DNA from: Rhodocyclus tenuis | GTDB lineage: Bacteria > Pseudomonadota > Gammaproteobacteria > Burkholderiales > Rhodocyclaceae | Reading direction: 5' to 3' | DNA length: 64,000 bases | Assembly: GCF_014197755.1 (NCBI RefSeq) | Contig: NZ_JACIGE010000007.1 | Span: 124,001 to 188,000 of the forward strand | In this document: piece after piece, positions 29,014 through 37,794 of the stretch | Layout of the letters: every line of letters starts with the position of its first letter | How positions within the stretch are numbered: the stretch's first letter is position 1 | The notes under the pieces: model-generated | The model's input: only the letters and a program-made list of their open reading frames with translations | Database searches by the model: none | What the model was told of the DNA's origin: nothing | Translations under genes and position numbers: made by a program

Positions 29014-32000
29014 ATGCTCGCCCGACTGGTCGAATTTTCGCTGACGCAGCGCCTGCTGACGCTGGTGCTGACGGCGCTGCTCATCGGCGCCGGTGTCGTC
29101 GCCTTCAACAAGCTGCCGATCGACGCTTTCCCCGACGTGTCGACGACGCAGGTCAAGATCATCATCAAGGCGCCGGGAATGACGCCGGAAGAGGTCGAGA
29201 CGCGCATCACCGCGCCGATCGAGCAGGAAATGCTCGGCATCCCCAAGCAACGCATCCTGCGCGCCGTGGCCAAGTACGCGCTGACCGACGTCACCATCGA
29301 TTTCGAGGACGGCACCGACATCTACTGGGCGCGGCAGCAAGTCGCCGAACGCCTCGGCAACGTGTGGAAAGACCTGCCGGCGCAGGCCACCGGCGGGCTG
29401 GCGCCGATCACCACGCCGCTCGGCGAGATGTACATGTTCACCGTCGAAGGGCCGCTCTCGCTCGAAGAGAAGCGCACCCTGCTCGACTGGACGATCCGCC
29501 CGCAGCTGCGCACGCTGCGCGGTGTCGCCGATGTGAACTCGCTCGGCGGCTACGCGCGCGCCTTCGAGGTCAAGCCCGACCCGGCGGCGCTCAACGCGCG
29601 CGGACTGACGCTCGACGATCTGAAGCGCGCGCTCGAAAACAACAACCGCAACGACGGCTCGGGGCGCATCGGCGAAGGCGAGGAAACGCTGCTGGTACGC
29701 GTCGAAGGCGCCATCCGCACGCTCGACGACGTGCGCTCGATCGTCGTCAAGAGCGCCGAATCCAGCACAGGAACGCGCGGCATCGTGCGCATCGGCGACA
29801 TCGCGCAGGTCGGCATCGGCAGCATCACGCGTTACGGCGCCGTCACCCGCGACGGCCAGGGCGAGGCAGTCGAAGGGCTGGTGCTCGGCCTGCGTGGCGC
29901 CAACGCGCGCGCGGTGGTCGATTCGGTACGCGCCAAGCTCGCCGAGATCGCGCCGACGCTGCCGCCCGGCGTGACGCTGGAACCGCTCTACGACCGCGGC
30001 AATCTGGTCGAGCGCGCCGTCGGCACGGTGAGCAAGGCGCTGATCGAAGCCATCGTCCTCGTCGTCGTGCTGCTGCTCGCCTTCCTCGGCAACCTGCGCG
30101 CGGCGCTGGTCGTCGCCGCCATCCTGCCGCTGTCGGCTCTCGGCACCTTCATCCTGATGCAGACCTTCGGCCTGTCGGCCAACCTGATGAGCCTCGGCGG
30201 TCTGGCCATCGCCATCGGCATGCTGGTCGACGCGGCGGTGGTGATCATCGAGAACGTCGAATCGACGATGGCGCAGCCGGGCGCCACGCGCAAGCTGCCG
30301 CTGCTGCACGTCGTCTACCGCGCGGTGCGCGAGGTGGCCGCGCCGGTGGCCTCGGGAATCATCATCATCATCATCGTCTTCGTGCCGCTGCTCACGCTCG
30401 AAGGGCTCGAAGGCAAGCTGTTCATCCCGGTGGCGCTGACCATCGTCTTCGCACTGTCGTCATCGCTGCTGCTGGCGCTGACGGTGATTCCGGTGCTCGC
30501 CGCGCTGCTCATGAAACGCGGCGAACACCACGAGCCGTGGCTGATCCGCAAGCTCAACGCCGCCTACGTGCCGGCGCTCGACTGGGCGCTCGCCAACACG
30601 CGCAAGATGGTCATCGGCACGCTGCTGCTGGCGCTCGCCGCCGGCGGCGCCTACACGCTGATCGGCAAGACCTTCCTGCCGACGATGGACGAAGGCGACA
30701 TGGTCATGCAGCTGGAAAAGCTGCCGTCGGTGAGCCTCGCGCAGACGATCGACATCGATAGCCGCATCCAGCGCGCGATCATGGAGCGCGTGCCGGAAGT
30801 GAAGCGCATCGTCGCCCGCTCGGGCTCGGACGAACTCGGTCTCGACCCGATGGGGCTCAATCAGACCGACACCTTCCTCGTGCTCAAGCCGATCGCCGAA
30901 TGGCGCAAGCCGGACAAGGAATGGCTCGGCGACGAACTGCGCCGCGTGATGGAGGACTTCCCCGGCATCACCGTCAGCTTCACGCAGCCGATCGAGATGC
31001 GCATCGCCGAAATGCTCACCGGCGTGCGCGGCGACGTTGCCGTCAAGGTGTTCGGTCCCGACCTCGACACGCTCAACCACCTCGCCACCGAAATCGAAAC
31101 CATCCTCAAGGAAACGCCGGGCAGCGAGGACGCGTTCACGCTGCGCAACGATGGCGTGCAGTACCTGCGTGTCGCCGTCGACCGCCTCGCCGCCGGTCGT
31201 CTCGGCCTCGATGTCGACGCGCTGCAGTCATCGCTGAAAAGCCTGGTCGAAGGCCAGCCGGTCGGTCTGGTGATCGAGCCGGGCCGGCGCACGCCGCTGA
31301 CCATCCGCGGCGACGGTGCCGACGGTGGCGTCGAAGCCTTCAGCACGCTGCGCGTCGCCACGCCGGGTGGCGGCACGGTGCCGCTGGCGCAGGTGGCGAA
31401 GATCGAGCGCGTCGACGGGCCGGTGAAGATCGACCGCGAAAACGCACAGCGCTACGTCGTCATCCAGTCGAACGTGCGCGGCCGCGATCTGGTCGGCTTT
31501 GTCGCCGAAGCCGGACGCACGGTGAGCGCGAAGCTGCCGCTGCCACCGGGCTACAGCATCGTCTGGGGCGGCCAGTTCGAGAACCAGCAACGCGCCGCAG
31601 CGCGACTGGCGATCGTCGTGCCGGTGGCGCTGGCGCTGATCTTCCTGCTGCTGTTCTCGACCTTCGGCTCGCTGCGCCAGGCCGGGCTGGTGCTCGCCAA
31701 CATCCCCTTCGCCATGGTCGGCGGCGTTTTCGCGCTGCTCGTCTCGGGCGAATACCTGTCGGTACCGGCGTCGGTCGGCTTCATCGCGCTGCTCGGCATC
31801 GCCGTGCTCAACGGCGTGGTCATGGTCACCTACTTCAACCAGCTGCGCGCACAGGGAATGCCGCTGGCGCAGGTGGTCGTCGCCGGCGCGCACCGTCGGC
31901 TGCGGCCGGTGCTGATGACGGCGTCGATCGCCGCCTTCGGTCTGGTGCCACTGCTCTTTGCCAGCGGCCCCGGCTCGGAAATCCAGCGGCCGCTGGCGAT

Positions 32001-32115
32001 CGTCGTCATCGGTGGGCTGGTCAGCTCGACCGCGCTGACGCTGCTGCTGCTGCCGATCCTCTACCGCCGCTTCGGCGAGGCGCCGGCGGCCAAAGCCCCT
32101 GCGGCAACGCTGTGA
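29014..32115 (+). CDS. Heavy-metal efflux RND pump (CusA/CzcA family)
   Basis: A 1033-residue inner-membrane proton antiporter. It shows the HME-RND features KLPIDAFPDVSTTQVKI near the N-terminus, large periplasmic loops, twelve helices, and the fourth-helix motif GLAIAIGMLVDAAVVIIENVE, which carries the charged residues of the proton relay. That helix resembles CusA-type rather than CzcA-type DFG motifs, hinting at monovalent or other metals, but this is not decisive. It starts 4 nt after the adaptor gene and is followed by DUF3240. Family membership is certain; the substrate metal is not. Confidence 0.93.
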   Translation: MLARLVEFSLTQRLLTLVLTALLIGAGVVAFNKLPIDAFPDVSTTQVKIIIKAPGMTPEEVETRITAPIEQEMLGIPKQRILRAVAKYALTDVTIDFEDGTDIYWARQQVAERLGNVWKDLPAQATGGLAPITTPLGEMYMFTVEGPLSLEEKRTLLDWTIRPQLRTLRGVADVNSLGGYARAFEVKPDPAALNARGLTLDDLKRALENNNRNDGSGRIGEGEETLLVRVEGAIRTLDDVRSIVVKSAESSTGTRGIVRIGDIAQVGIGSITRYGAVTRDGQGEAVEGLVLGLRGANARAVVDSVRAKLAEIAPTLPPGVTLEPLYDRGNLVERAVGTVSKALIEAIVLVVVLLLAFLGNLRAALVVAAILPLSALGTFILMQTFGLSANLMSLGGLAIAIGMLVDAAVVIIENVESTMAQPGATRKLPLLHVVYRAVREVAAPVASGIIIIIIVFVPLLTLEGLEGKLFIPVALTIVFALSSSLLLALTVIPVLAALLMKRGEHHEPWLIRKLNAAYVPALDWALANTRKMVIGTLLLALAAGGAYTLIGKTFLPTMDEGDMVMQLEKLPSVSLAQTIDIDSRIQRAIMERVPEVKRIVARSGSDELGLDPMGLNQTDTFLVLKPIAEWRKPDKEWLGDELRRVMEDFPGITVSFTQPIEMRIAEMLTGVRGDVAVKVFGPDLDTLNHLATEIETILKETPGSEDAFTLRNDGVQYLRVAVDRLAAGRLGLDVDALQSSLKSLVEGQPVGLVIEPGRRTPLTIRGDGADGGVEAFSTLRVATPGGGTVPLAQVAKIERVDGPVKIDRENAQRYVVIQSNVRGRDLVGFVAEAGRTVSAKLPLPPGYSIVWGGQFENQQRAAARLAIVVPVALALIFLLLFSTFGSLRQAGLVLANIPFAMVGGVFALLVSGEYLSVPASVGFIALLGIAVLNGVVMVTYFNQLRAQGMPLAQVVVAGAHRRLRPVLMTASIAAFGLVPLLFASGPGSEIQRPLAIVVIGGLVSSTALTLLLLPILYRRFGEAPAAKAPAATL

Positions 32116-32125
32116 GAGAACGCCC

Positions 32126-32437
32126 ATGAAACAGCCCGACGTCTGCCTGAGTCTCGTCGCCGCCAACGAAGTCGGTGAAATGATCAGCGACGTGCTGCTC
32201 GAACAGGACGACATCGTCCGCCGCTTCGGCACGCACGCGATCGATGCGCATGGTTCGCGCGTCGGCTTTACCAGCGTCAGCGAGCACGTGCGTGGCCGTG
32301 CGCAACGCGTCAAGTTCGAGCTGCTGATGGCCAACGAAGACACGCCGCGGATTCTCGACGCGCTGCGCGAACGCCTGCCGAGCGCCGAGATCACCTACTG
32401 GGTGACGCCGCTGCTCGCCTACGGAAGACTCGAATGA
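32126..32437 (+). CDS. DUF3240 family PII-like protein
   Basis: 103 residues, cytoplasmic, with a ferredoxin-like PII/CutA-type pattern (CLSLVAANEVGEMISDVLLEQ, VKFELLMANEDTPRILDALRERL). DUF3240 proteins are encoded in heavy-metal RND operons and are thought to be PII-like regulators, though the ligand is not established as far as I know. It lies between the pump and the outer-membrane channel genes; its TGA overlaps the following ATG in GAATGATG, so the two are translationally coupled. A role in sensing metal or tuning the pump is inference. Confidence 0.82.
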   Translation: MKQPDVCLSLVAANEVGEMISDVLLEQDDIVRRFGTHAIDAHGSRVGFTSVSEHVRGRAQRVKFELLMANEDTPRILDALRERLPSAEITYWVTPLLAYGRLE

Positions 32438-33768
32438 TGCCCCGCCACCTGCACCGCCTGCTGCCCCTGACGCTGGCGCTGGCGTTCAGCGCCAGCGCCC
32501 ATCCCACCGATCCGGCCGGCGGGCCATTCACGGCCACCGCCACGAGCAGCGCCACCGCCAGCGTCAGCAGCTATCCCGGCGAACTGCCGCCGGCCGAGCA
32601 GGCCATTGCCGCCATCCACCAGGCGCCGGAAGTGCTCGGCGCGCTGGCGACGATCGACGCCGAAGCCGCGCGGCGCCGCGCTCTTGAAGCTGGGCCTTAT
32701 GAATGGGCGGTGCGCCTGGGCAACCAGCAGCGCCGCATCGATGCCAGTGACGCGGCCGCGCAACGCTACCGCGAATGGAGCGCCGCGCTGGAACGCCCGC
32801 TGCGCCTGCCGGGCAAGGCCTCGCTCGACGCCGCCATCGGCGCGCAGGGCGTCGCGCAAGCCAAGGTCGGCCACGCCGACGCCATGCACGAAACCGCGCG
32901 TAGCCTGCTCGCCGCCTGGTTCAACTGGCTGCGCGAAAGCGACACGGCGCGCCAGTGGCAACGGCAGAGCGAATCGCTGCAACGCCAGCGCGAAGCGACG
33001 GCGCGGCGGGTGGCGCTCGGCGACGGCGCGCGCCTCGAACTGATGCAGGCCGAAGCCGCCGCCGCGCAGGCGCAGGCCGCGCTCGAGCAGGCCCGGCGGC
33101 GCACCGCCGTCGCCGCCGCCGAACTGCGCAGCCGCTTCCCGGCGATCACTCTGCCGGCAACGCCGCCGACCGCCGCGCAGCCGCAGCCGCTCGCCGGCGA
33201 TATCGGCGAATGGCGCGAACACCTGCTCAAGGAAAACCACGAACTGCGCCTCGCCCGCGCCGGCACGCAGCAAGCACGCCTGCTCGCCAACCGCAGCGAC
33301 GCCGAACGCACGCCCGACCCGACGGTCGGCATGCACGTCGGCTCCGACCGCGGTGGCGAGGAACGCGTCAGCGGCCTGACGCTGAGCATCCCCTTGCCCG
33401 GCGGCGCGCGCGCGGCCAACGCCCAGCGCGAAGGCGCGCTGGCCTCGGTTGCCGCGCAACGCGAAGCGGCAACGCTGGCCAAGGTGAACGCCGAAATCTC
33501 GGGCGCGCTGGCAGCCGTCGAAACCGCCTACGCCGGCTGGCAGAGCAGCGAAGACGCCGCGCAACGCCTGGAACAGGCAGCGGCACTGATGGCGCGTGCG
33601 CGCACTCTCGGCGAAGCGGCACTCGGCGACGTGCTGCTCGCGCAACGCCAGGCCAACGAAGCGCGCCTCGCCGCCAACGCCACCCGCCTCGAAGCGCTCG
33701 AAGCCCGCTACCGCCTGCTGCTCGACACGCACCAGCTGTGGGCGTACGCAGACGAGGATGACGACTGA
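32434..33768 (+). CDS. Outer-membrane efflux channel (CzcC/TolC family)
   Basis: A 444-residue outer-membrane factor for the metal RND system. It has a signal peptide ending SASA, then the long Ala/Arg/Glu-rich helices of the OEP fold (HETARSLLAAWFNWLRESD, GDGARLELMQAEAAAAQAQAALEQARRRT, DPTVGMHVGSDRGG, GDVLLAQRQANEARLAANATRLEAL). There is no lipobox. The start ATG overlaps the DUF3240 stop. It completes a full tripartite set in one operon. Short repeats of GACGACTGAG surround the stop codon. Confidence 0.9.
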   Translation: MMPRHLHRLLPLTLALAFSASAHPTDPAGGPFTATATSSATASVSSYPGELPPAEQAIAAIHQAPEVLGALATIDAEAARRRALEAGPYEWAVRLGNQQRRIDASDAAAQRYREWSAALERPLRLPGKASLDAAIGAQGVAQAKVGHADAMHETARSLLAAWFNWLRESDTARQWQRQSESLQRQREATARRVALGDGARLELMQAEAAAAQAQAALEQARRRTAVAAAELRSRFPAITLPATPPTAAQPQPLAGDIGEWREHLLKENHELRLARAGTQQARLLANRSDAERTPDPTVGMHVGSDRGGEERVSGLTLSIPLPGGARAANAQREGALASVAAQREAATLAKVNAEISGALAAVETAYAGWQSSEDAAQRLEQAAALMARARTLGEAALGDVLLAQRQANEARLAANATRLEALEARYRLLLDTHQLWAYADEDDD

Positions 33769-33826
33769 GCGACGACTGAGGCGACTGCGCAGCCGACGTC
33801 TTCGCGCGCGACTCCACGGCCTCTGC

Positions 33827-33856
33827 TACATTAAGCGTTAAGGTTTTCGTTAAAGG
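33827..33856 (+). promoter_or_regulatory. Promoter/operator region of the toxin-antitoxin pair
   Basis: TACATT (33827-33832) is a weak -10 candidate. It overlaps TTAA-GCG-TTAA, and two direct CGTTAAxGG copies (33836-33843 and 33848-33856) lie just before the antitoxin ATG. Phd/YefM antitoxins usually autoregulate through such short palindromes or repeats. Confidence 0.4.
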
Positions 33857-33864
33857 ATGCTGCC

Positions 33865-34140
33865 ATGGCCTTCACTGCCCAAGACGTCGTGCCGATCAGC
33901 GAGGCCCGCGCCCGCCTGACCGAGCTATCCGATGAAGTGGTGGCCGGTGCCGAGAAGCTGCTGACCAAGAACGGTGCCGCCTACGTCGCCATCGTCGATG
34001 CGAGGAAGCTCGACTATTACCACCGTCTGGAAGCAGAGCACGCGAGTCTGGTATTGCTGGGCGAAGCCGAAACCGGCTTGCGCGAGCTGCTGGCCGGGCA
34101 ACGGGTAGCGAGCGACGATCTGCTGAAGGCCCTCTCCTGA
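33865..34140 (+). CDS. Antitoxin, Phd/YefM family
   Basis: 91 residues. The N-terminal DNA-binding part reads VVPISEARARLTELSDEVV and LLTKNGAAYVAIVDARKLD, as in Phd/YefM antitoxins; the acidic helical C-terminus (LLGEAETGLRELLAG) should wrap the toxin. AAAGGA lies 7 nt upstream of the ATG. It is followed after 2 nt by a RelE/ParE-fold toxin gene. The antitoxin should repress the operon and neutralise the toxin. Confidence 0.85.
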   Translation: MAFTAQDVVPISEARARLTELSDEVVAGAEKLLTKNGAAYVAIVDARKLDYYHRLEAEHASLVLLGEAETGLRELLAGQRVASDDLLKALS

Positions 34141-34142
34141 CG

Positions 34143-34526
34143 ATGGTGCTGCCCGCCAACGCCAGGGTCGAAGCCGCACCGAATTTCCTGGCGAACCTCG
34201 ATGCGGCTTACCGCTTCTTCCAGACGCAGGACGAAGACACCGCCGATGCGCGCCTGGCTGCGCTGAAAGCAGACCTGCGCGAGATGATCGCGATTCTGGC
34301 GTGGTCTCCTGCCAGCGGCCGGCCTGCACGGTTCCTGACGGCGAAATCCGCGCAGGCAAAGCTCAAAGCCAACGCCGTTCAGCAACTGGCAGAACAGGCC
34401 GGGCTACCTCAATTGCGGGAATACATCGTCGGCCAGCAGATCGTGCTTTACGCCCACTCGGAGAGCGAAGTCGTGCTGCTGGCTTTGAAGCACCAACGGC
34501 AGTTGGTGTATGCGGCGGAGTCCTGA
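34143..34526 (+). CDS. RelE/ParE-family toxin
   Basis: 127 residues, longer than typical ParE or RelE (about 95-100). The C-terminal half has the family pattern LREYIVGQQIVLYAHSESE and VVLLALKHQRQLVY, with the conserved Tyr/Arg-type strand layout. The middle KSAQAKLKANAVQQLAEQAG is an insertion relative to the shortest members. Whether it poisons gyrase (ParE) or cleaves mRNA (RelE) cannot be read. It starts 2 nt after the Phd-like antitoxin gene. No mobile element flanks the pair. Confidence 0.8.
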   Translation: MVLPANARVEAAPNFLANLDAAYRFFQTQDEDTADARLAALKADLREMIAILAWSPASGRPARFLTAKSAQAKLKANAVQQLAEQAGLPQLREYIVGQQIVLYAHSESEVVLLALKHQRQLVYAAES

Positions 34527-34579
34527 TGGCTCTTTGCGATGGGCAGGCAGCGAGGCGAATTGAATAATTCAGTCATTCG

Positions 34580-35776
34580 CTAAGCAAACGCCTGCTCAAG
34601 ATCGCTGATCAGGTCGGCGGCGTCTTCCAGCCCGACTGAAAAGCGGAAGATGCCGTCGCCGGCGAAGCTGCGGTAGGTCGCTTCCTGCGCTTCGCTCAGC
34701 ATGAACGAAGTGCGCAGCATGTCGCGGGTGGACAGATAGAAGATCAGGCTGCGGTGATGGCCGAGCGAGACGGCGTAGTGGATGACTTCCAGCCGCTCGG
34801 CGAAGCGGCGCGCCAGCGCCGCGGCGTCGCCCTTGACCTGGAAGCTGATCATCCCGGAGAAGTTCTGCATCTGCCGGCGCGCGAGGTCCGCCTGCGGGTG
34901 CGATGCCAGCCCCGGATAGATGACGCGCTGCACCTGCGGGTGCTGCTCCAGCCAGCGCGCCAGCGCCAGTGCGTTCTCTTCGTGCGCGCGCATGCGGATC
35001 GGCAGCGTGGCGAGGCCGCGCAAGATCAGCCAGGCGTTGAACGGACTGATGATGCCGCCGAGGTGAATGCTGACTTCCTTCCTGAGGATCGCCAGATCGG
35101 CAGCACGGCCGAGCACCGCGCCGCCGATGGCATCGCCGTGGCCGCCGATGTATTTGGTCAGCGAGTGCACAACGAAATCGGCGCCGAGCGCGAGCGGGCG
35201 CGTCGCCACCGGCGTTGCAAAGGTCGAATCGACGATCAGCCGGGCGCCGGCCTGGTGGGTGATGGCGGCAACGGCGGCGATGTCGGTCAGTTTGAGGATC
35301 GGGTTGGCCGGCGTTTCGGCATAGACCAGCCGTGTGTTCGGCCGCAGCGCCTGCTGCAGGTTCTGCGGATCGGACAGATCGACGCGGGAAACCTCGATCC
35401 CGCGCGCCGGCAGGTAATCCTTGGCAAACTCGGCGACGCCGGCATAGCTGACGTCGGCGATGATCAGGTGGTCACCGGGCAGCAGGAACTGCAGCAACAG
35501 CCCGGTGCTCGCCGCCATGCCGCTGGCGAAGGCGATGGCCGCCTCGGCGCCTTCGAGGCTGGCGAGTTTCTGCTCCAGCTGCGCGATGGTCGGGTTGCCC
35601 CAGCGCGTGTAGATGAAGGGCGTGTTCTCGCCGAAATCCTCGGCCGAAAAGGAGACGTCCGGGTCGGTCACGTAGGTGGTGGACATCACCAGATTCGGCG
35701 ACGAGGCACCGGTGTTCGGGTCTGGTACTTCGCCGGCGTGGACGGCAAGCGTTGCGAAGCCTCGCTCTTGTTTCAT
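34580..35776 (-). CDS. Cys/Met-metabolism PLP enzyme (cystathionine/methionine gamma-lyase type)
   Basis: 398 residues with the full fold: YTRWGNPTIAQLEQKLASLEG, FASGMAASTGLLLQFLLPGDH, LIVDSTFATPVATRPLALGAD, the PLP-lysine motif VVHSLTKYIGGHGDAIGG, and FSVGLEDAADLISDLEQAF. The family covers cystathionine gamma-synthase, cystathionine gamma-lyase, methionine gamma-lyase and O-acetylhomoserine sulfhydrylase, and the exact activity is not decided by these motifs. It is transcribed alone. In the context it could supply sulfur or degrade methionine. Confidence 0.9.
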   Translation of the reverse strand: MKQERGFATLAVHAGEVPDPNTGASSPNLVMSTTYVTDPDVSFSAEDFGENTPFIYTRWGNPTIAQLEQKLASLEGAEAAIAFASGMAASTGLLLQFLLPGDHLIIADVSYAGVAEFAKDYLPARGIEVSRVDLSDPQNLQQALRPNTRLVYAETPANPILKLTDIAAVAAITHQAGARLIVDSTFATPVATRPLALGADFVVHSLTKYIGGHGDAIGGAVLGRAADLAILRKEVSIHLGGIISPFNAWLILRGLATLPIRMRAHEENALALARWLEQHPQVQRVIYPGLASHPQADLARRQMQNFSGMISFQVKGDAAALARRFAERLEVIHYAVSLGHHRSLIFYLSTRDMLRTSFMLSEAQEATYRSFAGDGIFRFSVGLEDAADLISDLEQAFA

Positions 35777-35926
35777 TTCGCTTCCTCTGCGGGTTGCTGA
35801 GCTGATCGGTCGTGCTCGATAGCGATCAGGCTACGCCGGTAGAGCGCGAAACGCAGCATGCCGGAGGCGGCAATGAAGCTGCGGCTGACGAGTTTCCCCG
35901 GCGAGCCACCACACCGGGAAGGAACT

Positions 35927-37033
35927 TCAGACCAGCACCGCCGGCAACGGACGGCGCAGCGAAGAAGGCAGCTTCGGGCCGCGCCCGAAACGCACCACCA
36001 GATCGGGCCGGCGCCCGCCAAGCCCGAGGAAATCAGCAAACTGCGGCCGCAGCTGCGACACCTCGACCGGCTGGTTGAGCATTGCGTTGCGAATGCCCAA
36101 GGCGGCCGACTGCAGGACGAAACGCTCGTAGCAGCGCCCGACCTCGATCCACTGCGCCGGGCCGGGGGCATCGGAGACAAACACCGCGATGCCCGCTGAA
36201 CTCCGTACCTGCCGGGCGTACTTGTCGTTCTCGCTTTTCGGCGTGAAGAAGGTTCCGAAGAGCAGGCTGCCCAGCCATTCCGGCACCGACGGATTGCCCG
36301 AGGCCGCGGCGTAAAGGCCGTCGCCGGTCCGCACCGCCTCGTCGCCGCTGAAACGGAGCCACTTGCGCAGCTCGGCGACGAAAGCGGGATCGTTCATCTG
36401 CGCGGTGTTGCCCGCTACGACATATTCAAGCACCTGCTCCAGCGCCTGTTTCTCGCTGAGCAGGAGCACCCGCACGCCGTCGCCGCTACCAGCCAGCTCG
36501 AGCAGCGCCAGTTCCTGCCGGCTGAGTGGCTGCCCGTCATAGTCGCCGCGCGTGCACTGGCGCGCGGGAATCGCCTCGAACAGTGCCGAGGCCACCGGCC
36601 TCGTCGCTTCCAGATCGAGGCGCAGGGCGTTAGCGCTCGCCGCATAGAATTCGGCATGCGCGTGCAGACCGTTGGCCGACGCCGCCTGGATCAGGTTTTC
36701 GGCCGCGCAACCGAGCGAAACGAAGAGATGGTGATCATCCGGATCGACGACGGGACAGCGCCGCGAAAGATCGGGCAGGATCGAGACAGCACTTTCTTCA
36801 AGGCGGAACTGCCAGCACTGCGTGTTATGGCTCGATGGCGCCAGCGTGGCGCAACGTACCAGCTCGCACAGCAGCGCGGCCTTGTCGCCGGCGACGACAG
36901 CACCGTGACGCCAGGTGCGTTCCGCGACATCGGCGTAGCTTTCGTTGCGCGTCAGCGCCGAGCACGCCGACAGGGATGCCGCTCCACCGACGGCAGCCAG
37001 CGAGCCAAAGACAAAGTTTCTGCGGGAAGTCAT
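35927..37033 (-). CDS. Acg-family FMN-binding nitroreductase-fold protein, Tat lipoprotein
   Basis: 368 residues. The N-terminus MTSRRNFVFGSLA is a twin-arginine signal, and a lipobox LSAC puts a predicted lipidated Cys at residue 24. The body matches the Acg/nitroreductase fold (CATLAPSSHNTQCWQFRLEE, SLGCAAENLIQAA, DAPGPAQWIEVGRCYERFVLQ, MLNQPVEVSQLRPQFADFLGLG, PDLVVRFGRGP). Acg of Mycobacterium is a flavin-sequestering member; the bacterial role is unclear. AGGAGGGAG lies upstream of the ATG. Export by Tat fits a protein folded with FMN. Confidence 0.85.
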   Translation of the reverse strand: MTSRRNFVFGSLAAVGGAASLSACSALTRNESYADVAERTWRHGAVVAGDKAALLCELVRCATLAPSSHNTQCWQFRLEESAVSILPDLSRRCPVVDPDDHHLFVSLGCAAENLIQAASANGLHAHAEFYAASANALRLDLEATRPVASALFEAIPARQCTRGDYDGQPLSRQELALLELAGSGDGVRVLLLSEKQALEQVLEYVVAGNTAQMNDPAFVAELRKWLRFSGDEAVRTGDGLYAAASGNPSVPEWLGSLLFGTFFTPKSENDKYARQVRSSAGIAVFVSDAPGPAQWIEVGRCYERFVLQSAALGIRNAMLNQPVEVSQLRPQFADFLGLGGRRPDLVVRFGRGPKLPSSLRRPLPAVLV

Positions 37034-37306
37034 CGCGCAATCTCCCTCCTGATCCGCCCGAGCATGCGTCAAGCGCCTTGCCGGGGCAAGTCGGGGCAGC
37101 TTGCGGCTGTACTGGCGCGCGTGGTCTGGTACGTGACGGGCAACAATCGACCCAAAGCGGCTATCGGCGCCTGTGAAAAGCGGTCATTCAACGTGCTAGA
37201 TCAGAGGCGCGTAGTCGGCTTGCCGGCGGAAAATCCCTCTGAAGAAGAAGGTTAGAGATAGGCGGTAATGACTCGAAGGGGTTACGAGAAAACTGAACTA
37301 CGTCGT

Positions 37307-37774
37307 TCAACCTCCTCCTCCATCGGCTATTCGCAGCCCGGATGCAATCTTGACGCATAGAGATCGAGCGTAGTCATCATGAAGTGTGGGTGCCCAAGGT
37401 GAAGAAGGAATTCGAGCAAGCAAAAGATGCTCACCTCTCGGCCCGCTCAAGTCAATTGACCACCCGCCATTTAAGTAAAACGGGCTGGCACATACACGAG
37501 AGTACCCGGCCAATGACACCACTCTGTTTTTATGAAACGGATTTAGTGGTGAATTGAAGAATATCGCCTGTTTGGTGTCAAACAAAATCCGAACGGAATT
37601 GCTTCGAGTCAGCCACCATGCTGCTAGTGCCATAAAAATAGCTAGAAAGATAACTAAACCAAAAATATTGGGTTGGGAGAGAATGGTACTCGTAGCGAGG
37701 AGTAGTGGTGGCAAATAGATCCACGGATTTGGCTCGGTACGTATCTCAATTGCTTGGTTTTGTTCTTCGATCAC
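37307..37774 (-). CDS. A+T-rich membrane protein of unknown function
   Basis: 155 residues from a GTG at 37774. Two hydrophobic segments lie near the N-terminus (WIYLPPLLLATSTIL and IFGLVIFLAIFMALAAWWL), followed by a soluble part (FDTKQAIFFNSPLNPFHKNRVV, SRVCASPFYLNGGWSIDL). I recognise no family. Base composition is clearly more A+T-rich than the surrounding window, which suggests acquisition. It lies 27 nt after the HAF-repeat gene on the same strand and is probably cotranscribed with it. Confidence 0.6.
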   Translation of the reverse strand: MIEEQNQAIEIRTEPNPWIYLPPLLLATSTILSQPNIFGLVIFLAIFMALAAWWLTRSNSVRILFDTKQAIFFNSPLNPFHKNRVVSLAGYSRVCASPFYLNGGWSIDLSGPRGEHLLLARIPSSPWAPTLHDDYARSLCVKIASGLRIADGGGG

Positions 37775-37794
37775 TTTATTTTTTTCACGGTGTT

